DNA of 64,000 bases from Tritrichomonas musculus (taxonomy: Eukaryota; Parabasalia; Tritrichomonadida; Tritrichomonadidae), in contig JAPFFF010000006.1 of assembly GCA_039105265.1 (NCBI GenBank), positions 6,510,001 through 6,574,000 of the forward strand, read 5' to 3'. Positions 11,456 to 19,590 of the stretch are shown one piece after another. The position numbers were made by a program, and so were the translations under genes. The notes under the pieces were generated by a model. The model was not told where the DNA came from and made no database searches. It saw nothing but the letters and a program-made list of their open reading frames with translations. Numbering within the stretch: the stretch's first letter is position 1; every line of letters starts with the position of its first letter.

Positions 11456-11459
11456 TTAA

Positions 11460-12563
11460 AATAATAAATAAATTAAATATTATCTATTTTTATATTTATA
11501 TATATATTAATAAAATTAAATAATAATATAACCACTTTAATAATCTTATATATTATAGGATATAATTATTTTGAAAAAAAAAGATTTGAGATAAAAAAAT
11601 TAAGAAAATAATTTATCAAACACAGCCAAAATAAAACAGAAAAAATTAATTTGAGATAAAAAGTTCAAAATTTTAAAAAATGAAAGGAAAAAAATATGTC
11701 AGAGAAATTTGAAAGGAAAAATGGTGGTCTACCTTTTGGTTTTAAGTAGGTTTTTTAATAACCGATTTATAATTGAAAATATAATTTGTAAAATATACAA
11801 AATCAATTTTATATATTATTAAATATTTTAATTTGTACTAACTTATTACATTTAAAAATAAATTATTAATATTAGTAATATAATATTATAAATAATTTGA
11901 AAATATTATGGAAAATTATATCAATTGAACAAATTATGCAAAACTTAATTCTTATCTGAATTAAATATTAATATTTATTTTATAGCTGTTATATTTCGAC
12001 AAAATATATGAGTTGATAAATCTGTACTAAAATTTAAAAATCTCTTTTTTATAATAGAAGTAATCGATAAAATATGAAGCATTTCTTATTTTTACTATAA
12101 TTTAATGTATAATAAGATTTTTAACTCGCCTATATCATATATGTGTACTCATTATATAGTAATAAAACTGTTTTTTACATAAAATATCAAACTTGGAATA
12201 AATTAAAGTATTAAATAATTATAATAAAAGCTAAAAATATGAAGCAAATATGTAAAATGAATAAGATTGGTGTTAATATATCATTATTTTGAGGTTGATT
12301 AGAAAATTATAGGTTAGTGAAAATTAATATAATAATCTTAATAATAGATTATATTTCTTTTTTTTTCACTCAAAAAGATATCATATATCATTTCCACTTT
12401 GGAGTAAATAATATAATGGTAATAATGATATTATCATAATTATTTACTGGAACGTTTTAGAAGGCATTTACATTCCCCTCTCAAATAATTGAGTTTAATT
12501 TGAAAGGGGGATTCAAATATCAGAATTTTTGAGCGGTTTCTCAAAACCTTAGTTTTAAGTTTA
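11460..12563. other. AT-rich spacer before the Polinton, no gene seen
   Basis: About 1.1 kb of AT-rich sequence. The motif CACTTTGGAGTAA near 12397, with GGAACGTT near 12450, resembles the reverse complement of a segment near 11017-11043, with an AT palindrome between the two halves of the right copy. This suggests decayed repeats. No coding region is supported. Confidence 0.5.
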
Positions 12564-12568
12564 TACTT

Positions 12569-12847
12569 AGTAGTATATGTTTGTCATGATTTTAGGACTT
12601 CGTCCCAAACTCCTGACAAACCCTTTGAAAACACCTTATTTTGGGCACTTTTTTGGTCTCAAACACCTCATTTTAGCCCTTTTTTGACTCAAAAAGTTGT
12701 CCAACAATTTCTTAAGTATCCCCATACTTGACCCCCCTATTTTCACTCAACAATTTGGGTTCAAAAAGATGTTTGTCATACTCGCTAATAAAATCATTGA
12801 TTTAGGACTAACGAGTTGTTTCAACTTTTTTGAAAAAAATATTTTTT
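12569..12847 (+). repeat. Left terminal inverted repeat of outer Polinton
   Basis: It is the reverse complement of 53181-53459 with about two mismatches in 279 bp. Within it, TGTTTGTCAT and TTTAGGACT each occur twice, once near the outer end (12578-12600) and once near the inner end (about 12770-12812), giving a direct-repeat substructure that may be read by the integrase or the replication proteins. The first gene starts 8 bp inside the repeat end. Confidence 0.95.
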
Positions 12848-12854
12848 ATCCCCA

Positions 12855-13382
12855 ATGCAAATGACAAACACAAAGCCACTTTATTTATCTGTCAATAAAT
12901 TATGTGATAAATTGGAAGAATATATTGAGACCCACAAAGAGAAGGACCCCGCCATCGATTCGGCTCATGAATTCTATATTATCATCGACAAAGAGTATCT
13001 CTTTCCGGACAAATTTACCGCCAATAGAATAGTTTGCAGACCCTTAGTCGTCTCAATTTATAAGAATCAACAGTTTCTATACAAAGAATTATGTGAGTTA
13101 TTTGACTGTGAAAAGGTATATTTATGCTTTAACAAGAAGGGAAGTCACTACTCAATCGACACAGCAAAGAACGGAAAAAACAAGATACAGGACGTAGTTA
13201 TTGTAAGGGAAGCAAAGAAATTTACAACTAAGGATGGTAAAGAGATTGAATATCATCAGATGTTTCAATATGACGCAGGCTTTTTGATTGACGAAATAGA
13301 TACTAGAATTAAGTCAAATCGTCCTAATTGTGCCGGTCTGAGCAAGGATTACGGTAGATTTATCAAGGAATGTGGCATATAA
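12855..13382 (+). CDS. Outer Polinton protein of unknown function, 175 aa
   Basis: I do not recognise this protein. It is soluble, of mixed charge, with no signal peptide or membrane segment. An N-terminal helical part (residues 10-40) precedes a probable alpha/beta region with FYIIIDKEYLF and VYLCFNKKGSHYSID. It starts right after the left terminal repeat and is followed after 27 bp by the next gene on the same strand, so both are probably expressed from one left-end promoter. The second in-frame ATG lies 6 bp downstream, so the start is uncertain by two residues. Position next to the terminal repeat is where Polintons often keep genes for replication or capsid accessories, but nothing visible supports either choice. 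There is no obvious counterpart in the inner element. Confidence 0.75.
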   Translation: MQMTNTKPLYLSVNKLCDKLEEYIETHKEKDPAIDSAHEFYIIIDKEYLFPDKFTANRIVCRPLVVSIYKNQQFLYKELCELFDCEKVYLCFNKKGSHYSIDTAKNGKNKIQDVVIVREAKKFTTKDGKEIEYHQMFQYDAGFLIDEIDTRIKSNRPNCAGLSKDYGRFIKECGI

Positions 13383-13409
13383 ACAGACCCTTATTTTTTT
13401 GGAAATCAA

Positions 13410-14692
13410 ATGAGTAAAACAAATGCAATACTCAAAGCAGGACAAGTATTACAAGGCAATAACACGCAAAAATTATTAGGATATTGTAATAGACTCAACA
13501 ATGAACTGGGATTCAATATTAGTACTACGAATGCTCGGGGTGGATTACTGGCGGATAGAACATATGCCCAAAATTTGTTGAAAGTTCTAAATGAATTCAA
13601 TTTCGGCCTTTATGAAGGAAATATTGTAAATGAAAATTCAATAGAGAGATTCATTCAAAGGGTTCAAGAAGAGCATCCTATTGAAAGACCATTGACTTAT
13701 AGTGAAGATTTAGCGGATATGGGTGATGATATGTTCAGTAAATGGATTCGAATTACTCCCTCATTTTATAATGAATTATCCGAAAGAGTCGACAAACGAA
13801 TCCTAAGACAACATGGGGACGAAGCTTTTCCAAGACATATTATTCGTACGGCCATATCTATACTTAATTCTCATATCTTTACCGCAAATGACAACACCGA
13901 TCATAGATATATTCGACGTATCAATTCGGAAAGTCTTCAACATTTTGTCGATAGAGCATATTCAAATAGGGAAATTCTTCCTGTCCCTCCATCAAGTCCT
14001 CCAGAAACTTCACATAGGGAACCTCAAGAGTATTCTGGATTTTTCTTTAGACTTGGAGCAGGAGAGACTTTTCCGGAATTAAATCCCTTAAACAAATTGA
14101 GAAGACCTCCTCCAACTACTCAAAATAACAACAACGATAATACAATTTTATTTCAAAATCAAATGACACAACAACCTAATATAAACAATGAAAATATGGA
14201 ACGATTAATTAATGATTTAATTATAAAGTACAATATATCCGCCCAACAACCTACTTCTCGTCAAGGTTTAGATCCACGATCTGAAGTAGCTTTATATCAA
14301 ATTGCTGCTATGTATAAAGATTTACCATCTAGACACGGTTCTGCAGGAGCGCGTGATAAAGCGGGAATGGAGGCTTTGGAACACATAGTATTAAGACTCA
14401 AAAAGGATATAAAACGTGTCGCACAAGCAATTTCTCCACAAGGAGCGCAGAGAATGGTTGAGAAACACAATGAGAAATCACCAAATAGCCCATGGACTCT
14501 TGTCCACGCAGATATAAACGGAGATAATATCCCTGATGTCGCCATCAGAAACGCCAACAATAAGTACGTCTATGTAAATGGATATACAACAACAAAATCC
14601 GACTGGCCAATGCGATATGGTTTCTACAATCAATATCCCACAAGAGAGGCCCGAAAAGAATCAGGATTTAAGAGCGCAAGAGAATATACTAA
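13410..14692 (+). pseudogene. Outer Polinton unknown gene, left part (split by inner Polinton)
   Basis: About 428 codons of a large gene lie to the left of the inner element, and its remainder lies beyond it at 38542-39247. The visible part has an N-terminal helical region, a hydrophilic N/Q/P-rich linker at about residues 200-270, and then a compact region containing DINGDNIPDVAI. That motif has the D-x-N/D-G-D spacing of FG-GAP or dockerin-like calcium loops and is followed by YVNGYTT and a W-P-M-R segment. The function is unknown. A structural or scaffold role is possible because it precedes the packaging ATPase gene. The ATG at 13410 follows a T-tract (TTATTTTTTTGG) and ATCAAATG, a context shared with other genes of these elements. 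Confidence 0.8.
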
Positions 14693-15064
14693 AGTAGTAT
14701 ACGTTAGGCTGTGCTCTGTGCCTTCGCCCAGCCTAACCACTCGCTCCCCCAGCTCTCCTTCAGCTGCTAGTTCGCGCTAACTGAAATGACCAAATATCAT
14801 TTCAAAAACTTATGATATCAAAAAGTTAATAATATCACAAGTTAATTAAAAGTTAATCTTAAAATTAACTTACTTCATATTGAAAATAAAAAATAAAAAA
14901 AAAAAAAAAGTAAAAAGTAAATGTAAAATAAAAAAATGACAATACAAAAATAATAAATAATAAATGAAAAATAATAAATGAAAATTAATAAATGAAAAAT
15001 AATAAATGAAAATGATAAATGAAAAATAATAAATGAAAAATAATAAATGAAAATGATACTTTAT
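14693..15064 (+). repeat. Left terminal inverted repeat of inner Polinton
   Basis: It matches the reverse complement of 38203-38536 with about one substitution. The outer 95 bp are GC-rich, unlike the rest of the element, and contain a perfect 8-bp stem, TTAGGCTG and CAGCCTAA, around a 17-nt loop. The inner part is a poly-A tract followed by a tandem array of a roughly 14-bp unit related to AAAAATAATAAATG. The left array has more units than the right one, which accounts for most of the 38-bp length difference between the two repeats. Confidence 0.93.
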
Positions 15065-15074
15065 TAATATTGAA

Positions 15075-16358
15075 ATGTATCCTACACTAAACCCTATTCA
15101 AGAACAAACACCAATACCAATAGAATATGCTTACTTTTTAGAAGATGGAGAACAAGATCCTAATAAGCCTAATCGATATTACTTTAATTTTCCTCAAGAT
15201 TGGGTTACATCAAATAGAGGAGAATCAATTATCGGAGTAAGAAGTATATGGATGATAGCAAGAAGAAGAAAGATGGTATATACGATTAAATTAAGAAAAT
15301 ATTATAGAAGTAATTATAACGAATTAAAAGAGAAAGTAGAAAATAAAAATAAAACAGATGATGAGATTTATGAATTAATACCTGAAAATAGAAAAAGTGA
15401 ATGGAGTACTAATGTTATAACATGGATGGAATCATACGGTTATTTTAGAGATTTTTGGAATGGTTTAATGCCGTTAATAAATGATGGTTTTAAAGCTTAT
15501 AATTCTTCAATCGAATCATCTATTAAAACAGAAATCAAGATTATGGATAGAAAGATTGAGATGTTAGAAAAGCATATAGATGAATCAACTAATAAATATA
15601 TAGATCTTATGGTATTAATTGAAAATGAAACAGATGCTAACACTAAAGCACAAATGACAGAACAAGCTAAAAAATTAAAAACAGAGATGGAAGAAAAAAA
15701 TAAAGAAATAGAAAAAATAAAAAAAGAGAAACAAACAGTAGGTAAACCTACATTCAATAGATTAGATTTACAATTAGATGGATATTATGATTATCAAAAT
15801 TTAAAGCGAGTTCAAGAAATATATGCAATAACAAATAGATACGATTCAGATCAATACGGAGTAATGGCCAAAAATAATTTAATATATTATGTAGATATTT
15901 CTATATCATTCTATCCTAGATCTGTTATAAATGGAGTACAAGATAACACAATTGATCAAAAATATGATTTTGTTGATGTATTTAATATTGGAATAAATGC
16001 ATATCAGAATAATCCTGCTAAATACTTAGATATGAATAAACCTATTATAGATAAAAAAGGTAATATTGTGGGTTATGAAGGGAAGTGGTTAAGAGAATTA
16101 AAGTTTGATTATGTATGGGATAGACATTCATGTAAATTATATTCATCAATAGCAGAAGAATCAAATAAAGGATATTTAGGTAATAGTCAAATCTATTTTA
16201 ACCCTATTAAATACTTCAAACTTAATTCGACAGATCAAAGATTTTGGGTTGAGTTTTATTCAGGTCGACATAATAAGATCCCAGTTTCAGTCCCTTTAAA
16301 TGAATCATTTATTATTGAAATGATATTCTTACCATTTAAGAAGATGCTTTACATTTAA
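15075..16358 (+). CDS. Probable minor capsid-like protein with central coiled coil
   Basis: The 427-residue protein has an N-terminal beta-rich part with YYFNFPQDWV and GVRSIWMI, a long charged coiled coil at about residues 145-225 (heptad-like E/K/I pattern), and a C-terminal beta-rich part. Its last 50 residues (RFWVEFYSG...IPVSVPLNESFIIEMIFLPF) resemble the end of the small penton-like protein of the outer element (FRIWFTDAEGNEIKPDNFTVFLKLEY shows the same spacing). I therefore infer a capsid-associated or vertex protein, tentatively. It is the first gene inside the left terminal repeat and starts 10 bp after it. The integrase gene follows after 19 bp on the same strand. No membrane segment or signal is seen. 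Confidence 0.7.
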   Translation: MYPTLNPIQEQTPIPIEYAYFLEDGEQDPNKPNRYYFNFPQDWVTSNRGESIIGVRSIWMIARRRKMVYTIKLRKYYRSNYNELKEKVENKNKTDDEIYELIPENRKSEWSTNVITWMESYGYFRDFWNGLMPLINDGFKAYNSSIESSIKTEIKIMDRKIEMLEKHIDESTNKYIDLMVLIENETDANTKAQMTEQAKKLKTEMEEKNKEIEKIKKEKQTVGKPTFNRLDLQLDGYYDYQNLKRVQEIYAITNRYDSDQYGVMAKNNLIYYVDISISFYPRSVINGVQDNTIDQKYDFVDVFNIGINAYQNNPAKYLDMNKPIIDKKGNIVGYEGKWLRELKFDYVWDRHSCKLYSSIAEESNKGYLGNSQIYFNPIKYFKLNSTDQRFWVEFYSGRHNKIPVSVPLNESFIIEMIFLPFKKMLYI

Positions 16359-16377
16359 AACTATTAAAACGATTAAA

Positions 16378-17463
16378 ATGAATAAAAAATATTTTAAGAC
16401 AATTAGAGAGCTTCATTCTTATTATCCATGGAAATCATCATCAAAATTTGTTCCATTAGCTAAAAGATATGGTTTTAGTGAAGAAGAAGCATTAGATTAT
16501 TTAAAGAAGATAGTACATGATGTTAAGGTACCTAAAGCTAAGTTCATGAATATATATTCGAAACACACAGGAGGTTATCAAATGGACACTTTCATTAATG
16601 ATAAAACAAAAGATGGATTAAATTATCTAATGTTGATTAATATCAATACTAGAAAAGCATATTGCTATCCAATGAAAGGGAAAGGAGCAAAAGAAGTAGC
16701 AAAAGCTCTTAATAAATTTTTGGAGGATGAGAAAGAAGTATATTCTATTACATCAGATCAGGATGCTGCATATTTATCTAATGATGTACTTCAAATAATG
16801 AAAACTAATAATATTGTTTATACAACAACAGAAGACAATAATCATAATGTATTAGGTATTATTAATAGATTTATGCGAACTATAAGAGATATGATAGGTG
16901 AAAACAGATATATAAATGAAAAAGAGATGAAAGATTTAATAGATTCATATAATAATTCACCTCATAGATCATTAAATTATAAAATCCCTAACGAAATGAC
17001 TAAAGAAGATGAAAAAGAATACGTAAAAACGAAATCCCATAATAATCCATATGATTTTAAACCTAATGATAGAGTAAGAATTATTCAAGCTAAAGAACCA
17101 TTTGCAAAACGAAGAAATAAAGTTAGTAAAGAAGCTTATATTGTAGATTCTAAAGCAGGTAATCAATTTATAATTAAATCTAAAGATGAATCAATAGATA
17201 AGTTACCAGGTTATAGATTAATCAAAACAACAAATAAAAATATTGCTCAAACATTAAAAGGAGGTAAGAGAGGTATAGTAGATAAAATTATTCCTTATGA
17301 TACACAAAAGAATAAATATAAAATTAAATATAGTGAAGGTACAGAAGATGTAATCCCAGCAAAGAATCTAAGAGAAGGAGCACCAACTAAGCTATCTAAT
17401 ATAGAAATTGATTTTTGGTCAAAGAAACGAAATATACCAAATAATATACGAAAGTGGATATAA
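16378..17463 (+). CDS. Polinton integrase (retroviral-type, rve) with chromo/SH3-like tail
   Basis: The 361-residue protein has an RNase H-like integrase core at about residues 60-200. The first strand carries YQMDTFINDK, the second catalytic region is ITSDQDAAYLS, and the helix GIINRFMRTIRD follows, then YNNSPHRSLNYKIPNEM, a signature of Polinton and Ty3-type integrases. After a basic SH3-like part comes a C-terminal chromo- or tudor-like module at about residues 295-345 (KRGIVDKIIPYDTQ...YKIKYSEGTEDVIPAKNL). This enzyme would cut and join the AG...CT termini to target DNA, giving the 5-bp duplications. The tail could steer insertion to particular chromatin. It overlaps the upstream end of the ATPase frame only if a non-ATG start is assumed; with the ATG at 17486 the genes are 22 bp apart. 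The counterpart in the outer element is at 47854-49719. Confidence 0.9.
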   Translation: MNKKYFKTIRELHSYYPWKSSSKFVPLAKRYGFSEEEALDYLKKIVHDVKVPKAKFMNIYSKHTGGYQMDTFINDKTKDGLNYLMLININTRKAYCYPMKGKGAKEVAKALNKFLEDEKEVYSITSDQDAAYLSNDVLQIMKTNNIVYTTTEDNNHNVLGIINRFMRTIRDMIGENRYINEKEMKDLIDSYNNSPHRSLNYKIPNEMTKEDEKEYVKTKSHNNPYDFKPNDRVRIIQAKEPFAKRRNKVSKEAYIVDSKAGNQFIIKSKDESIDKLPGYRLIKTTNKNIAQTLKGGKRGIVDKIIPYDTQKNKYKIKYSEGTEDVIPAKNLREGAPTKLSNIEIDFWSKKRNIPNNIRKWI

Positions 17464-17485
17464 AAATAGATTTAATACAAATAAA

Positions 17486-18343
17486 ATGTCTAAACAAATA
17501 ATGAAAGAAGTAGAATCATTAATACAAAAGACAATGAGAAAGAATCAGAAAGAGATAGAAGGAGCATTAATTAAACCTTTACATCCTTTATATCCTTTTA
17601 GTACTAATGGAATTTACTTTTTAATCGGTAAACCTGGTTCAGGTAAATCATATTTTATATTTAAGCACATACTAATAACAGAAAGATTATTTAAACACCC
17701 TTATTATCATAAAATTATATTTTGTTCATCGAGTGGTAAAGCAGATAAAACAGCAGAAGCAATGAGTAAAGAAGTAAAAACACCTATAATATATGTAAAC
17801 GAAACAGAGTTAATGGATTATTTAAGAAAACATTTAAAAAGAAAGATTAAATATTATGCTATGGTTAAACATGTATTATCTAAAATGAAAGAAGTGAATG
17901 AAGAAATGCAAAGACTAATAAATAAACATTCATTACAAGAAATAGATGATAGAATAGTTTATATTGCAAATAAGTTAGTTAAATATCAAACTTCATCTTA
18001 TCCTTATAATACTTTAATAATATTAGATGATTGTGCAGGAAGTGATTTATTAACACATAATAATACTGAATTTTTAAGATTGCTGACTAAAACAAGACAT
18101 TATAATATAACTTGTATTATGGCTATTCAAACAATTAGATTTGTACATATAAATGCGAAGAGAATGGCTACAGATATCATATGCTATAGCGGTTATTCAG
18201 AAGAAGATTTCACATCATTATTACAGCAAACAAATAACAATCTAAATATCAAGAAGACGGTAAAAGAATACTTACAACATAGAGAGTTACACGATAAATT
18301 TATTTGCAATATAACAGCTAACAAATATTACTTTGAAAGTTAG
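17486..18343 (+). CDS. Packaging ATPase (A32-like, FtsK-HerA superfamily)
   Basis: From the ATG at 17486 the protein has 285 residues. Walker A is FLIGKPGSGKSYF near residue 50 and Walker B is NTLIILDDCAG near residue 180. A sensor-like segment TRHYNITCIMAIQ follows, typical of A32-like genome-packaging ATPases of Polintons and large DNA viruses. It would pump the element's DNA into capsids. The N terminus (KEIEGALIKPLHP) resembles that of the outer ATPase (NNLSGALIEPIHD), supporting both the homology and the start. It lies between the integrase and the pVI/pX-like gene on the same strand. Confidence 0.92.
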   Translation: MSKQIMKEVESLIQKTMRKNQKEIEGALIKPLHPLYPFSTNGIYFLIGKPGSGKSYFIFKHILITERLFKHPYYHKIIFCSSSGKADKTAEAMSKEVKTPIIYVNETELMDYLRKHLKRKIKYYAMVKHVLSKMKEVNEEMQRLINKHSLQEIDDRIVYIANKLVKYQTSSYPYNTLIILDDCAGSDLLTHNNTEFLRLLTKTRHYNITCIMAIQTIRFVHINAKRMATDIICYSGYSEEDFTSLLQQTNNNLNIKKTVKEYLQHRELHDKFICNITANKYYFES

Positions 18344-18360
18344 TTTTAATTATAAAATAA

Positions 18361-18888
18361 ATGACAATGGAAACAGTTTCTGATACTGATAGAATTGAAC
18401 CATCTTCAAAACAAAATTCTAATGGTGGATTTTTAGGTAAATTTATAAATAAAACATGGAATACAGTTAAATCAGGAGTTGGAAAAGCTAGTAAATTTGT
18501 TGGAGATAGTACAGTTGGTAAAGCAGGAAAATGGGTATGGAAAAATAAAGCGCCTATATTAAATACAATAGGAGGTGCAGCACAAGGTTTTGGAGCGATT
18601 ACAGCTAATCCTACAGCAATAGGTATAGGAAAAGGATTATCTACATTAGCAAGTGGAATAAGAGAAGGAGAAGTAAAAGCAGCATTACAAAAAACAATAG
18701 CAGAAAGACAACCTAATCCGTTAGGTAGTAATATAGGTTATGAAGATTTCCCTAGGATTCATTATTCAAGGAAGCCAACTGCTTATAAAATATATCAGAA
18801 TAGAAGTAAATATGTAGATGAAGCTGAAGCTCATATAGCGAGAACAAAACAGAGAAGAAGAAAGAAATCAAAAAAATCAAAAAAGTAA
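18361..18888 (+). CDS. pVI/pX-like minor capsid protein
   Basis: This 175-residue protein has an amphipathic, glycine- and alanine-rich central part (FLGKFINKTWNTVKSGVGK, then NTIGGAAQGFGAITANP) and a strongly basic tail (KQRRRKKSKKSKK). The composition resembles the small membrane-active or DNA-binding core proteins of adenoviruses and Polintons. The outer element has a shorter relative at 40511-40816 (SWFKNIINGAKNVIGKALPV, then VLGGAIGGPVG). It likely sits under the capsid shell and may help in membrane disruption or DNA condensation. The family assignment rests on composition and position between ATPase and capsid genes, not on a conserved catalytic motif. Confidence 0.65.
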   Translation: MTMETVSDTDRIEPSSKQNSNGGFLGKFINKTWNTVKSGVGKASKFVGDSTVGKAGKWVWKNKAPILNTIGGAAQGFGAITANPTAIGIGKGLSTLASGIREGEVKAALQKTIAERQPNPLGSNIGYEDFPRIHYSRKPTAYKIYQNRSKYVDEAEAHIARTKQRRRKKSKKSKK

Positions 18889-18945
18889 AAATAAACAAAA
18901 ACATACTATATCAAACAAATTTAATCATTTTTAAGCTCAATCAAA

Positions 18946-19560
18946 ATGAGCAAAAGAGTTCCACAAAGTAAGAGATTGCAAGTTATACAAAAGTGGATTA
19001 ATGGAAGAGACGATCCTGAATATGAAGTATTTCCGACTAAGAAAGAGGGTAAATATATAGTAAGACCAAGGAAACAACCTTTAATAGAAGATAAGAGTGA
19101 AGATAAGAGTGAAGAAGCTAAACCCATAATAGAAGATAATAAAATAGAACAACCTAAACCAATAATTGAAGATAATAATATAATAGAAGAACAACAACCT
19201 AAAATATCTAAACCTAAACCCAAAACCATAATTGATGAAGAACAACCAAAAATATATAAACCTAAATCAGTATATGATCCAACAATAAATATAGAGATAT
19301 TAAATCAATTAAAATTATTAGGTGAAGAAATAAAAAGTGAAAGAGAAAAGAAAGAACAAAAGAAGATGATGAAAGAAGTATTTCATAAGGAAATGAATAA
19401 ACAACATAAAAATTTTTATCAGTATACTCAGCCTCAATATAAACAAGAACCTAATCAAATAGAAGAATCAGATGACGGCTCAAGTGAAGAACAAATAACT
19501 CCACGACCACAACCTATTATGAGAAGAAGAAATAATATATTCTCTGACATAATATATTAA
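18946..19560 (+). CDS. Low-complexity charged protein, possible scaffold
   Basis: I do not recognise the 204-residue product. An N-terminal segment (residues 1-45, with DDPEYEVFPTKKEGKYIVRP) is followed by degenerate repeats built on KPIIEDN and EEQPKI (about residues 47-110), a K/E-rich helical stretch (115-155), and a C-terminal part rich in Q, P and R. The N-terminal motif looks like the start of the HNH protein at 21300 (EHPEYEILNDYPYTIRRKDN), so the two may share a small module. Its place directly before the major capsid gene would suit a scaffolding or capsid-assembly protein, but that is inference. The ATG follows the context CTCAATCAAAATG. Confidence 0.6.
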   Translation: MSKRVPQSKRLQVIQKWINGRDDPEYEVFPTKKEGKYIVRPRKQPLIEDKSEDKSEEAKPIIEDNKIEQPKPIIEDNNIIEEQQPKISKPKPKTIIDEEQPKIYKPKSVYDPTINIEILNQLKLLGEEIKSEREKKEQKKMMKEVFHKEMNKQHKNFYQYTQPQYKQEPNQIEESDDGSSEEQITPRPQPIMRRRNNIFSDIIY

Positions 19561-19590
19561 AAACACATTTTTTATTTTTTCTAAAAGAAT

